From: Echria macrotheca
Taxonomy: Eukaryota; Ascomycota; Sordariomycetes; Sordariales; Schizotheciaceae
Length of the DNA stretch: 64,000 nt
Reading direction: 5' to 3'
Assembly (NCBI GenBank): GCA_030411725.1
Contig: MU839836.1
Span: 1,178,001-1,242,000, forward strand
In this document: positions 33,692 to 44,218 of the stretch, one piece after another
Layout: every line of letters begins with the position of its first letter
How positions within the stretch are numbered: position 1 is the first letter of the stretch
Translations under genes and position numbers: made by a program
The notes under the pieces: model-generated
The model's database searches: none
What the model was told of the DNA's origin: nothing
The model's input: the letters and a program-made list of their open reading frames with translations, nothing else

Positions 33692-34999
33692 TGATTGGGG
33701 AGGAAAGAAAGGGAGCGAGGGCAGCCATTGTGGCTGCTGATTTTCGAGGCAAAACGGTATTTTCTTTTTTTGGTACCTGGTATTTTCTTTGAGAAGGGCT
33801 GGTCCCACTGGAGAGAAAAGTCTTTTTCTACTATATAGGTGGATCGGCAGACTTTTCTTTCATTCTCTTTCTCTCTCTTTTGATTTTGGCAAGGACTGGG
33901 AGGAAGAGCCTTGCACCACATAGAGAGAGAACATTTTCGCGCGCGGTTCAGGGCTTTATTATCTGAACGGTGCCCTAATAGCTTTTCCTTCTTTTCTCTC
34001 TTTCCTTCGTCTGCAGCTTAGGATCTTTTTTCCAGGTGGATAGAGTCCAGAAGCACTTGAATTGAAAGAGATCTCAATTAAAAACTACCTAACTGACACA
34101 CATCGGGTGCCACTAACTTTCCAGGTTCCTATGAGAGCCTACTTAGGTATACCAGCGGTGCTTCAAACCGGGCGGACGCACGTGCTCATAACTTTTATGG
34201 TCCAGAACTTCAGGTTGTCTCTGTCAGACCCGATGGAAAGCTGCAAACGCCCATCGTCTCGAAACCTACTCGATAAATGGGTACTTGGGAGGGAAGTCGA
34301 ACTAGCTAGCTGCTGTTATGCCTGAGATTATCGTCAAATCTTTTAGCTGAAAGCCACGGCCACCGCGGCGCAAGGGATGAAGACTTTGGAGTTGGTCCCA
34401 GCGGGTAAGAGAGGAGGTTGGCAACTCGACGAGAATCGTGAAGAAGATAATGCTCAGAGAGAGAAAGTCCAAGATGGTCTGACTCCCAGCGGAGGAATAT
34501 TGGTCTTCAGGGAGAGAAAACCCGCGGCGAAGATGTTACAATAGCCATGGTATTGCTCACGCACTAAGTACGAAGGGTAAGGTACGGGTCGAGATTCGAT
34601 GCGGGATCCCGAATACCCATCATTGGGGTGTTGTGTACGTAACGTGCACAGATCCGGACTATATATATCCGATCCAACGCCTCCATTACCATCGGCCCAA
34701 ACATCCACGTCAGCTGCTCTACTAGGGTAGTTGGCGCAGGTGGGAGGGCGTTGCCTCCGCGCCGCGGGAGGTCAACACTCGGTTGAGCGCTCTGCGAAGA
34801 GACTCCCGAATCGAGTCCGGTCCGTGGCAGTAAAAATTCCGCGCTGTGTGGGTTTTTCGTAGCCATCCCCCCTTCGGAGGGGATGGGGAGCTTTTTTATC
34901 ATTTTTTGCCAAAATGACCGACGGTATTGTACAAGTACATGGCTATCATCCACTCACCGGCCAAGTATTCATCTCGACTCGAACGTCCTATATTTAACT
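33692..34999. other. 3' flank of the GTPase gene
   Basis: About 1.3 kb without a protein gene. It starts with GTPase 3' UTR sequence and contains the folded RNA-like element at 34725-34897 listed separately. Confidence 0.4.
34725..34897 (+). ncRNA. Candidate structured RNA or tRNA-derived SINE
   Basis: The plus strand folds well by hand. Hairpin 1 pairs GGCGC (34733-34737) with GCGCC, with an inner GGAGG/CCTCC stem. A three-way junction is closed by CGGGAG (34765-34770) and CTCCCG (34803-34808); its arms are TCAAC/GTTGA and CTCT-GCGA-AGAG with a GNRA tetraloop. A TGGCGCAGGTGG string resembles a Pol III A box, and GAATCGAGTCC resembles a B box with one mismatch. A 7-bp hairpin (34864-34885) is followed by T6 (34892-34897), like a Pol III terminator. 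It does not fold as a standard tRNA. It could be a tRNA-derived SINE or an orphan ncRNA. Confidence 0.4.
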
Positions 35000-35299
35000 G
35001 AGTGGGTTAGGTAGTTTCTGTGGGAACTATAAGCTCTCTGCAGGGAATCTTGTATGTGTGTATCGAAGTGAGAACTGGCCCAGCAAGAGCTGGGTCAAGT
35101 CATCTATCTATCTGTCCTGTTACTTTGATTTAAATTGGCTCTGAATAATGTAGCTTCATCCGTTTGACTCAGTTGCCTGCATGTAAACAAAGAAATCTAA
35201 AGTGGTGATGTCAGTCTAGTCTAGCGCCTGGCACACCAGCAGCACTGGCGACAGCTACCCCGTCCGGGGGCCCATCAAGGTGCCTGAATCGCCACAACC
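35000..35299 (-). repeat. Dispersed repeat family 1, copy C
   Basis: Reads on the minus strand from GGCGATTCAGGCACC (right end) through ATGGGC, CTGACATCACCA, TTTGTTTACATGCAGGCAACTGAGTCAAAC and ACAGATAGATAGATGAC, then an interrupted palindrome (CCCAGC...GCTGGG) and ACACACATACAAG. It matches copies at 36417, 56290 and 63700. It abuts the helicase relic at its right edge. It has no coding capacity. Confidence 0.75.
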
Positions 35300-35520
35300 G
35301 CAACGTACCTAGTGCAGATCCGTATAGAACTGAATCTCGTCGGCAGGGTCGTACATCTCCGATCTTTATCCACCGTGATTCCCTGGGATTTGTGAACGGT
35401 AATGGCGTAGCACTGGACCAGCGGGTAACTGGATCCTGGCGCAGCTGGTATGACCGATTTGGAAGTCCTGGTTGTATACAGTCCTTCTGCAGTCAAGGCG
35501 GCTAACCCCCAAATTTATAT
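35300..35520 (-). pseudogene. PIF1/Helitron-type helicase fragment
   Basis: A minus-strand frame contains SYPLVQCYAITVHKSQGITVDK, which is motif V/VI of PIF1-family helicases (the AITVHKSQG-T signature also found in Helitron Rep-helicases). The frame is lost soon after the motif and nothing recognisable survives upstream, so only about 60 residues remain. It directly adjoins dispersed repeat copy C. Most likely it is a truncated mobile-element helicase rather than the cellular PIF1 gene. Confidence 0.6.
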
Positions 35521-36416
35521 GGGAAACTGCAACTCAAAGGGGGACCCCTTTGAACGTGCTGGCCAAATCCCCACAAAAGCGACCCCTCACACCAGCCCCC
35601 TCCCCCTTCTTCCACTCTCTTCCACCCCGGGCACAATAACGAGAGATACTGACCATGCGACCTGCCTAGGTACCTAGGTACCTGGCAGGCGTCAAGCCCG
35701 GCGAACCCGGCAACGGATCTTCCAGGCGGAAGAATACGAGGAGATACAGCATCCGTTCTGCGTCCTGATCTGCGTCTCTGGGCCCGACTTCAGGTAAGGT
35801 AGGCAGTTAGTGCTACACCCCTCCCCCCCGCCCCCCCTTAAACCAAAAGAAGGGCTCCTCGACAGTTCTCATGACGTCCTTCCTCTTCGTCATCATCGTC
35901 ATCACTCATCACAATCGTGTAGTTGATGACCGCCTTGGCCATCTCCAGAAACGCAAGGGCATCGACAAAGTCTCCCCCCATGCCCACTACGACTTATTAG
36001 TTCTATTTCATCAACGTCGCGTCAACATGTCAGAAGTACATATAAACTTAACTCACAAGATAACAAGAGTCATTTCTGTCGCCACACTGCTTACAGCAAG
36101 TAAAAGGCTCATTGGTACCGGATACACAGATTTGGAATGTGAGATATTAGGGGGGGCAAGTGCTAAAGTCATATAAAGGGGGTGGTCATACAAGGGCCGA
36201 ACTGAGCCCAAGTCATCCAGAATTCCAGATAAACATCGATCAATCCATGGCAAACAACCAAACTTAACCACCGTCTGGTTCTGTCACAGCTTGTCTTTTA
36301 ATGTTGGAGATAAGCTCTTTAGCATATGGACTTTCATGGCAATAGCTTACACTTGTTGAATACGTGGTTTGTTCTTAAACTCAAGGCATATATGTTTTTT
36401 CTGCCTTATGTAAGGA
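35521..36416. other. Repeat-island interval
   Basis: No gene is visible. It includes a run of TAGGTACC-type palindromes near 35665-35685 and a C-rich run near 35819-35837. Confidence 0.4.
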
Positions 36417-36655
36417 GGATTCAGGCATCCTGACAGGTAGTGGGTGGGTCGCCAGTTAAGTGTCTTGACTTTTTTAGTTGACTTTTGACTTGCAGGCAAC
36501 CGGATGAGGCTGACTATTCAGAGCCAACCAGAATCGGTGTAACAGAACAGATAGATAGATGACCTGGCCCAACTTCGGCACGGCTAGTTCTTATCCTAGT
36601 ACACACAAGAACTCCCGTCCGAGAGCTTAGTTCTCCGTACCTAGGAGCCCCTTGT
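36417..36655 (+). repeat. Dispersed repeat family 1, copy A
   Basis: Begins GGATTCAGGCATCCTGA and shares GACTTGCAGGCAACC, GATGAGGCT, ATTCAGAGCCAACC, ACAGATAGATAGATGACCTGGCCCA, AGTTCTTATC and ACACACAAG with the other copies. It is the most diverged copy: the first third is partly replaced and the central palindrome is degraded. Confidence 0.7.
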
Positions 36656-36834
36656 TTTTAACGACAGACATTTGCATCTGTACTCTAGACGCACATTTCC
36701 AACCAAGGTCTTCATACTGATAATAACGCCTCATACATGTACTCTCAAGAAAAAGGCCGTCATTTCATGTCGGACTTGACACCACCCAGTTGATACATTC
36801 CTGAGGCAAAACACGCCCAAGATACAGAATACAT

Positions 36835-38094
36835 CTACTCGCGAACAAACAACCCGCTCATGCCCATACCAGTACCAATACACATGCTCACCACGCCCAC
36901 CTCATCCCCGTTCCGCTTCATGCCGTGCATCAGGGTACTAACCATACGAGCACCGGTAGCACCAAGCGGATGTCCCAGGGCAATAGCACCGCCATCAGGA
37001 TTAACCCTACCCTCCTCCCAGGCCTTCTCCAGCCCGAGCTCGCGCACACAGTAGATAGCCTGGCTCGCAAACGCCTCGTTGATCTCCCACCGCTGGACGT
37101 CCGCCGTCTCGAGCCCCAACTGCTTCAGCAGTTTCGGAATCGCCAGCGCCGGCCCGATGCCCATCTCGTCCGGCGCACACCCCGCCACCGCGGCCCCGAC
37201 GAACCGCCCCATGATCCGATCACCCAGCCCCAGCGCGGTCGCGGTACTCCGCCGCATAAGCAACGTCGCCGCGGCGCCGTCGCTCACCTGCGACGAATTC
37301 CCCGCGGTGCTCGCCCCGTCCGCCTTGAAAGCCGGCTTCAGCTTCGCCAGCCCCTCGAGACTCGCATTCGCGCGGATCCCGTCGTCCTGCGTAACAGTAA
37401 TCGTCTTCTCCTCGCCGACCTTATTCCCCTCCTTATCCACCTCCTGCCACCTCGTCGTCACGGGGACAATCTCCTCCTTAAACCACCCCTGCTCCCGCGC
37501 CCTCGCCGCGCGCAGATGGCTCTCCACGGCGAACCTGTCCTGGTCCCCCCTCGAGACGCCATACCTGCTCGCGACATTCTCCGAAGTCAGCCCCATAGGC
37601 ATGACACAGTCCCTCGCCTCCTTCACCTCCGAACTCTTAAGCGCAGGCCACACATCGACCGGGATCGCGCGACTCCCATAATTCCTTGTCATACTCTCCA
37701 TGCCCGCGCCGATCCCCACATCCACCATCTGCGTGCGGATCTGCGCCGCGACAAGCGCGATGCTCTGCAGCGAGGAAGCACACGCCCGGTTGGCCGTGTA
37801 CAGCGACGTGCTGCTCGGGAACCCGACGTGGTTCATGGCCATGCGCGCGGCCTTGGACCCGCCGAGCTCCGAGAGCACGACGCCGACGGCCACGTCGTCG
37901 ATCCTCGCCGGGTCCAGGTCCGGGTGCGCGTCGAGCGTGGCGCGGAGGACGACGCTCAAAAGTTCCTCGGGGTAGGCGTCGCGCAGCTGGCCCTTGTAGG
38001 ACCGGCAGATGGGCGTGCGCAGCGACGAGAGGATGACCACGTCGGTGGGCGCCTTGGCCAGGACCGCCTTGAGGCCGCGGGGGAGGACGGCCAT
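36835..38094 (-). CDS. 3-ketoacyl-CoA thiolase (acetyl-CoA C-acyltransferase)
   Basis: A single-exon gene of 419 aa, the full thiolase length. It cleaves 3-ketoacyl-CoA with CoA in the last step of fatty-acid beta-oxidation. The nucleophilic Cys is in ANRACASSLQ (Cys105), the His in ALGHPLGATGAR (His375) and the second Cys in SMCIGTGMG (Cys405). NEAFA and the QVSDGAAA segment are also present. The N-terminus (MAVLPRGLKAVLAK) is like that of fungal peroxisomal thiolases, but I see neither a canonical PTS2 nonapeptide nor a C-terminal SKL (it ends VRE). Compartment is therefore uncertain. It is a degradative-type thiolase rather than a short biosynthetic one, judging by the long loop at about 215-245. 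Confidence 0.93.
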   Translation of the reverse strand: MAVLPRGLKAVLAKAPTDVVILSSLRTPICRSYKGQLRDAYPEELLSVVLRATLDAHPDLDPARIDDVAVGVVLSELGGSKAARMAMNHVGFPSSTSLYTANRACASSLQSIALVAAQIRTQMVDVGIGAGMESMTRNYGSRAIPVDVWPALKSSEVKEARDCVMPMGLTSENVASRYGVSRGDQDRFAVESHLRAARAREQGWFKEEIVPVTTRWQEVDKEGNKVGEEKTITVTQDDGIRANASLEGLAKLKPAFKADGASTAGNSSQVSDGAAATLLMRRSTATALGLGDRIMGRFVGAAVAGCAPDEMGIGPALAIPKLLKQLGLETADVQRWEINEAFASQAIYCVRELGLEKAWEEGRVNPDGGAIALGHPLGATGARMVSTLMHGMKRNGDEVGVVSMCIGTGMGMSGLFVRE

Positions 38095-38685
38095 GGTTGA
38101 GGGAGATATATCCGGGGTTTTGTGGACTTGGTGACGGGGTCTGGGGTCCGAATGTATCCGGGGTGAGATGGACTGAAGAACAAGAAGAAAAGTGAAGAAG
38201 CCAAAGTATAAAAAGGAGAATAAAAACCGGAGCCGACGTCAAAGTTCGGGACGCGGGTGGAGTTCGTGCCCCCGGTGTGGGGGGACGGGAAAATAATGCA
38301 GAGCCGAGAGGCGAATTGCGGCGGCTGCGGCAATCGATGCCGGCAGCGGGGTGGATGGCCATCCCTTGGACCCTCTGCTCGCCTCAACATTTTTCCATTC
38401 CCCCAGAAAAAGTGTTTACTCATCGGCTCCTTACATCCGCAGCCTCAAATCCATTGACACTACGGAATATCCAAAAGCAAACTGTCGACGGCTGCCACGT
38501 GACATCCGCAATTCGTAACCTCGTAATAATACAAATCCGGCCTCGTGCCTTGTAACGCCCGTTCGTCTGTCCTAATCATAATTGCCCGGCCATATCGGCC
38601 GTAGGCTCGTGGTTATCGTAGCAACCTGAAAACACCCTGCACACCAACCTGAAGCCAGCCACATATCCTACACCCTCAAAAAGGC
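38095..38685. other. Intergenic region
   Basis: About 590 bp containing the thiolase promoter and the 3' UTR of the coiled-coil gene. No gene or clear motif is seen. Confidence 0.5.
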
Positions 38686-40416
38686 CTACCTTTCCAGACC
38701 GTAGCGAATTCCCAACCCAACCCTATCCGGATCTCGGAGCCCACCGACTACCCGCAGCTTCTTAGTGGGACTCATCATGGGGTCCCGCATCGCCATCTCC
38801 TCCCGCGTCTCGCCGTGGCCGCTGAACTTGCGTTTCTCACTGCCGATGATGCCGCTCTTATTCAGCCCACCAAATAGCCTCGCCTGCGTTTTGGCGCTCT
38901 TATCCGCCGGCGCCGGGGTGCCGTCCCGCGAGTTGACCGAGCTGGCAACCTCAAAACTCTCCCGTGGGTCTCGACGCAGCATCTCGGATGCCGCCTGGCT
39001 CGCCTGGCTCTCAAAAACCTCCTCCTCTTCCTCGGATCGCCGTCTGGCCGACCGATGGCTGCCATGGGATGCGTACGATACCGAAGCCGCCGCCGCAACT
39101 GACTGCAGCGCCTGACGCGCCAGTTCCTCGTTATCCTCGGCAGATATAGTACTCTCGCGGCTCTTACGCCGCTCACTGCTCTTCCCGGCCATCGGAATAT
39201 CGGTCATGAACCGGCTGGCGCGGTACGGGGGCTCGGTCTGGGGAACAAGGTCCGCCGACGGCAGGAGTCCTCCATCCGGTCGGGAACGGCCGATCGGCGT
39301 GGTCGGAAGCGACGACATCGACTGCACATTCCGCGTGTGCTTAGACGGAGCACGGGATACCGAACGATGGCCAGGAAGCGGCGTCGAGGGCGCACTATTA
39401 TTCTCTTGGTTAAGTGCTTGAAGGAGGGCCATGAAGTTCTGTTCCCCATCACGGGGCGCTTCACGGTTCGTCGAGGAGCGAGGTGTCTGCCGCGGCGTCG
39501 CCTTATGCTGAGCCGGCGAGGCAGTTTGCGTCTTGGGCGTCGAAGCCCCGTGGAATATGCCGCCAGGGCTGCAGAAGTGATGCATATGGTCGCGGTTTTC
39601 CCGAATTCGGTTCAGCAGCATGCCCTGCTCGTCCTTCAAGGCGAAAATCTCGGTGGTCTTCTGCTGGATCACCTTCCGAGCCGCCTTGTATTTCGCGCGC
39701 AAGTCTTCGTTCTCTGCGACAGCCTCCTCATAGCAGATCTTGAGCTGATGGTACTTGGCGTGTGACGTCTCGGATGCCGCCGTCAGATCCTGGCGGGCTT
39801 GCCGTGAATGCTCGGCCATGCGCAAGGCATCCACCTCTTTCTTGGCCATCTCGTGCTCGACGGCCGCGCGTTTGGCGTCCTCTTCGGCCTGGAGACTCAG
39901 CAAGCTGTACTGGAGCTTGTGGTGGGCGGCTTCCATCTTCAGTTTGGCGTGCTCCGCGACGCAGGCCCGGAGCATGGCCCGGAGCTCCTCGGCCGCGGCA
40001 TCGGCGATTTGCTGAGGCGTGGGCGGTATGTATTCTGTGGTCATCACATCTCTTCCGAGGCCATTGAGACCGGTTGCGGGCGGCGAGAATATGCCAATCG
40101 GGTGTGGAGCGCCGTAGCCCAGCGGGTTGATGATGCCTGCACCGGCGACCAGCGGGACCTGGGAGGAGGGAGGGGGAGTCAAGGACGAGGGGATGACAGA
40201 CGCGGCGCGGTCATCGTTGAGCTCCGTCTTGAACGAGGACGAGGGATCGGCAGCTGGGGAGTTTGGCGCCTCGGTTGAGGGGATGGTCTGCTGCGATGAC
40301 GCCGCAATCGATTCGTCGTCTCGAGGTGTCGCCGGATCCTCGTCGATGAGCCCTGGTCGCTCGTCATCTGATATGCCGTTGACGGGCTGTCCTGACGGTT
40401 CGGAAAGCTGCGACAT
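38686..40416 (-). CDS. Coiled-coil protein of unknown function
   Basis: A single exon of 576 aa, taking the ATG at 40416 (MSQLSEPSGQ) as start. The frame stays open further upstream, but that part is Pro/Ser/Arg-rich and looks like untranslated leader. Residues 1-110 are acidic and Ser/Pro-rich. Residues about 120-290 form a long coiled coil rich in Ala, Glu and Lys (AEEDAKRAAVEHEMAKKEVD and following heptads). The rest is Ser/Arg-rich and probably disordered, with SP and basic motifs that suggest phosphorylation and possibly a cytoskeletal or nuclear role. I do not recognise a named family. Confidence 0.7.
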   Translation of the reverse strand: MSQLSEPSGQPVNGISDDERPGLIDEDPATPRDDESIAASSQQTIPSTEAPNSPAADPSSSFKTELNDDRAASVIPSSLTPPPSSQVPLVAGAGIINPLGYGAPHPIGIFSPPATGLNGLGRDVMTTEYIPPTPQQIADAAAEELRAMLRACVAEHAKLKMEAAHHKLQYSLLSLQAEEDAKRAAVEHEMAKKEVDALRMAEHSRQARQDLTAASETSHAKYHQLKICYEEAVAENEDLRAKYKAARKVIQQKTTEIFALKDEQGMLLNRIRENRDHMHHFCSPGGIFHGASTPKTQTASPAQHKATPRQTPRSSTNREAPRDGEQNFMALLQALNQENNSAPSTPLPGHRSVSRAPSKHTRNVQSMSSLPTTPIGRSRPDGGLLPSADLVPQTEPPYRASRFMTDIPMAGKSSERRKSRESTISAEDNEELARQALQSVAAAASVSYASHGSHRSARRRSEEEEEVFESQASQAASEMLRRDPRESFEVASSVNSRDGTPAPADKSAKTQARLFGGLNKSGIIGSEKRKFSGHGETREEMAMRDPMMSPTKKLRVVGGLRDPDRVGLGIRYGLER

Positions 40417-41293
40417 GTTTCCAGACTTGGGTAATAATAGACGTGAAATGCTCGCAGTATGCCAAAGTCGATGCAGTTGAGGCGGTCGGAGAGGGGGGTT
40501 CCGCTGTGACACGTCACGACAGCACTCCCGTCGGCGACACACACAGCGGCCGGGGACGACGACGAGAGGCGGGGGTGGGGAAGAGAGCAGGTCCGGACAG
40601 TGCGGAGGAGGCAGTCGAAGACATGAAGCTCCGACGGCGAGGCGAGAGCGGGCGGGTGGATGTGAGGGTGGAGGAGAGTGGGAGCTGCCAATTGTTTCGG
40701 TCCGTTGCCCTGTGAATGAAGACGACAGCAAAATTGGAAGGGGTTGGCCTGCCCGCACTAACCCGAACCGTCCTGGGCGGTAATTTGCGCCTGCCGTCAC
40801 CGCCTTCGCTTGTCTCCGCTAGGCCCAAGCGCAGGTGGGTCATCCGGCACTGGCTCGAGGAATTTGCGCTGCAACACCCACTGCAAACACCACGCTGTGA
40901 TGATGTTGTCGATGCGACCAAGATATGCACCGTCATCCGTGTTTACCGGACTCGAGAAAATCTCGTCATTTGTTCATTTTCATCTCGCAGGTGTGGAAGC
41001 CCAGACCACGGGAATGTGGCGGCCTGGCCATAGCTCCAGATACCCCTGCCGTCGCGTCCTCTTCGGGCGACTGCGTTCAACTCGACGACAGTGTTCCAAG
41101 TTGAGACGGCTCCGATATCCAGACAGATGCCTGTCTCTAACTTTTAGACTTCATACCGGTTTGCGATCCAGCTGGCAAATACTTGCCCTAAATTTTGATA
41201 ATCCAACTCTACACTTGCCGTCCGTCCACCGCTCTATTTTGCTGTCCAATGCACAACTACCGTTTTCTGTCTATTTACAAACGCTATATCCTC
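40417..41293. other. Intergenic region
   Basis: About 880 bp holding the promoter/leader of the coiled-coil gene and the 3' end of the oxidase gene. No further gene is supported. Confidence 0.5.
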
Positions 41294-43206
41294 TTACTCA
41301 ACCTTTTTAGACATCTTCTGCTTCGGGCAGCATGAAGTATTGTGAAAGAAATGATAAACACCTGGCGCATGATCCCGAGAGCCGTATACACTGCTGCCGA
41401 ATGTGAGGTACTCTTGGGAGTAGGGAGCGGGAATCTGCCGGATCTCGTCTGCCGTACCGACCACCCAGACGGTCTGCATGCCCATCCGCATGTGTCCGAG
41501 GACGTGGCAATGGATCATCCACACGCCCGGGTTTTCCACGCGAATGCGCCAGGCCCGCCAGCCTGATACCTCACCCGGCCTGGCTCCGTCTGCAAACCGG
41601 TACAGCATCGTGGTGTCTCGCATGACCGGCTTGTAACCGAGCCTCTCGAGCTTTGCGTTGTTGGCATCGGGATCGTACCGGCCTCTCCCGCTTCCCACGT
41701 CGTAGAACTGCTTGCTGTGGCCATGCATCGGATGCACCTCCACGTGTCCCGTGCCGCCAATCGTGGTCCCGGTATTCTGCCAAACCACCTCGAGCACCTC
41801 CCCGATCCTGGCCGGGAACGAGAGCGTCCTCGGATCCCAACCGTTGTTTTTCTCCGCTACACTGAGATCAGGAATGACGGCGTCTCCATGCTTGTAAATG
41901 TCGACAAGAGCCGGTGTCTTCCACGTATGTTCGGTCCAGGAGAGCCCACCGATCTTCCAAGCCACTCCCATGCCGGTCGCGTTGTCGAGGACCAGCTCGG
42001 TATCCAATACGATGCGTCGTGTCACCTCTGAAGCGCTCGGCGCCTGGCTTGTGTTGGGAAACAGAGGCTGCAGCGTGTACTCGAACCAGTTTTCGATGTC
42101 TTCCGGGAAATGGATGGGTGGGCTTGGCGGCGGCAACGGAATCACGGAGCGTGTGTTATATCGAAGCACGGCATACCCTCGGTAGGGACGTGGCCGCTCG
42201 AGCGTTTCGAACTGGAGGTAGAACGTCGACTTGCCGCCGGCGGCTCGAAGTTCTTGGACCGTCTTTGCCCTGAAGAGAACGTCAAAGCGCTGGCCGGACG
42301 CGAGCTGGATGTAGGACGTGCTGATGGGTGCGTTGTACTCGGAGCCGTCAGCCTGAATGATGGTCAGGTTGTCATGATGCTCGAAACCCATGCCCAACAT
42401 GGATAGGCCAGTTCCACAGATGAAGCGGAAACGATACGTCTTTCCCGGCTCAACGTCGATGACAGGTAGAGAGCAGTCCGGGGCCTCGCGTATCGAGCGA
42501 CATTGACGAGTACGCCGCTCGAGATCGCTGCCGAAAAAGCCTCTCTTTCCGCCAGGGCGGCCAACCCTCACCAGGTCTTCACTGGCAACCCCTTTCCCGT
42601 TGAGGATAATACCGCTCACGGCTTCGTGCTTCCGGCGCGATTGGAGAAAGTGATCCATAAAAAACAAGACACGCTCGTCGTCGTAAGCGAACGGCGAGGG
42701 CGCGCAGTCCGTGACGATCAGGGGACCGGCTGCCGACATGGCTTGGAAGTTGACATGGGAATGGTAAAAGTACGTGCCGGCATCCTCGGGGAAGACGTTG
42801 ATCTCGTAATCGAAGAAATGCCCCGGCGGGATCGGCCACTGCGATGCTTGAGGGGTTCCGTCTGAGAAGGGCGCCATCCTTTGAGCCAATCCATGCCAGT
42901 GCTCTGCAAGTTAGCCAGGTCGATACAAATGGTGGGTATCCATACCATGGTCAGATTCTGGTCCGGAATGTCATTGTAGACGCGGATCCAACTTATATGG
43001 CCTGGCTCGAGGTAAAGAGGAGGCCCTGGTATCGTGCCATTGACCACGACGCTCTTTCGAGAGCTGCAGCCCGACGAATAAACCGCGTAGCTAACGCGAA
43101 GGACGTGGTCTGGGACGAAGCTGCTGTCGTGTATTTTGAATTCTGCCAGGGCACCCGCGGCAAACAAGGCCACCGAAAGGAGCCATGACAGGAAATCTCG
43201 ATGCAT
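41294..43206 (-). CDS. Secreted multicopper oxidase (laccase/ascorbate-oxidase-like)
   Basis: Two exons, 43206-42946 and 42901-41294, with a 44-bp intron (branch GCTAAC), giving 622 aa. Splicing rebuilds the first copper motif HWHG exactly at the junction (His88, His90). The other motifs are present: YFYHSH (His134, His136), HPMHGH (about 477-482) and HCHVLGHMRMGM (about 550-561), the last giving the type 1 Cys and a Met axial ligand. Residues 1-21 form a signal peptide (LLSVALFAAGALA), so the enzyme is secreted. Several N-x-S/T sites are visible. It oxidises phenolic or related substrates while reducing oxygen to water; the exact substrate is unknown. It differs from basidiomycete laccases in length and in the Met axial ligand. 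Confidence 0.92.
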
Positions 43207-44218
43207 CCCGCTGGCAAGAACCTCGCGGTTCCAAGGGTTGGTTGGAGAATATAGCGAAAGACACACCTCAGACTAAGTTAAGTCGCTGGGATTAAGACGA
43301 TGATATAACAAAAGTTTCCTTGTGTTTCTCGGCTTCCACTCGCCATATCCACTAAAATTGGGAGGAGAGCTTCCGAGTGCTGGCGAGCTTTATGCACGAT
43401 TCGTACCGGCCTCGGAAAAAAAGACAGCGCTGGCAAACATGTGGGCCACAAGACCGGTCGAAGCACCTAAGGGACGTCGTTGAGCCGGCTCTGTCTGGCT
43501 TGAGCTTGGAGCTTATTTTAGCTTTCCCGTCAGATTCCTCACATGTGGCTAGAGTGTCCAGGTGCCGCTGTCGTGTGCCTGTGACGACGGTGCCTTGCTG
43601 CCCTGCGGTGATTCGCGTCTCGCCGAGCCTTCGAGATTGCCTCTATCTACCAAGGTATTGAAGGGGGACTCGAAAGACCGTCCCACGTCTCCGGCGGCCT
43701 TCGGGCAGCTTCCATTCTGGTGAACAATGTCGCATTTGCCCGGTGTCAAGGTACCTGAGACGCTGCATGAAGTTTTCGAGATTTTTAGACATGCACCGAT
43801 ATGAATGGCATCCAAGTGGAACTCTGCAACTGTTCGAAAAGACAGGGTCGCCGGAGGGAAAAGCGTGAAGAGCTGTGAAAGGGGTTAGGGTTAGACCATT
43901 CCGCAGCTCTCTCCCAATCGGGCAGTGGACTTCGTCATTGAGATGCCCAACGGCGAGTCTTGCGCGTCTCCAACTCCGACGTCGCCGTCGAATGGGAAAT
44001 CAACTTCCAGCCCTTGTTCTCTTATTCACCCCAACCTTGAGTAATCAATCAAAATGTTTGCCTATTCTTCTGTGCTTTTTGCCCCTATGTACTAGCCATG
44101 CATCACACCCCGCTCGTTCCTGCGCTTGTTATGCGGTTTGACGGACCATCGTCGGCCAGAGTCTCCCGGACATCGCTGTCAGCTGAAACCGGCTGCAAAG
44201 ACCAGACAGGTGGGCAAC
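43207..44218. other. Divergent intergenic region
   Basis: About 1 kb between the oxidase (-) and the PXB protein (+), holding both promoters. A two-unit GGGTTAGGGTTAG string occurs near 43885 but is too short to be telomeric. No gene is supported. Confidence 0.5.

Noticed and set aside
34721..34830. Possible tRNA gene
   Set aside because: A- and B-box-like strings are present, but acceptor and anticodon stems do not pair; kept only as a SINE/ncRNA candidate.
36925..38100. 391-codon plus-strand open frame
   Set aside because: Antisense of the thiolase gene; Arg/Pro/His-rich composition typical of a GC-rich shadow frame.
43880..43896. Telomere-like GGGTTAGGGTTAG
   Set aside because: Only two units and interior location; chance or a short interstitial motif.
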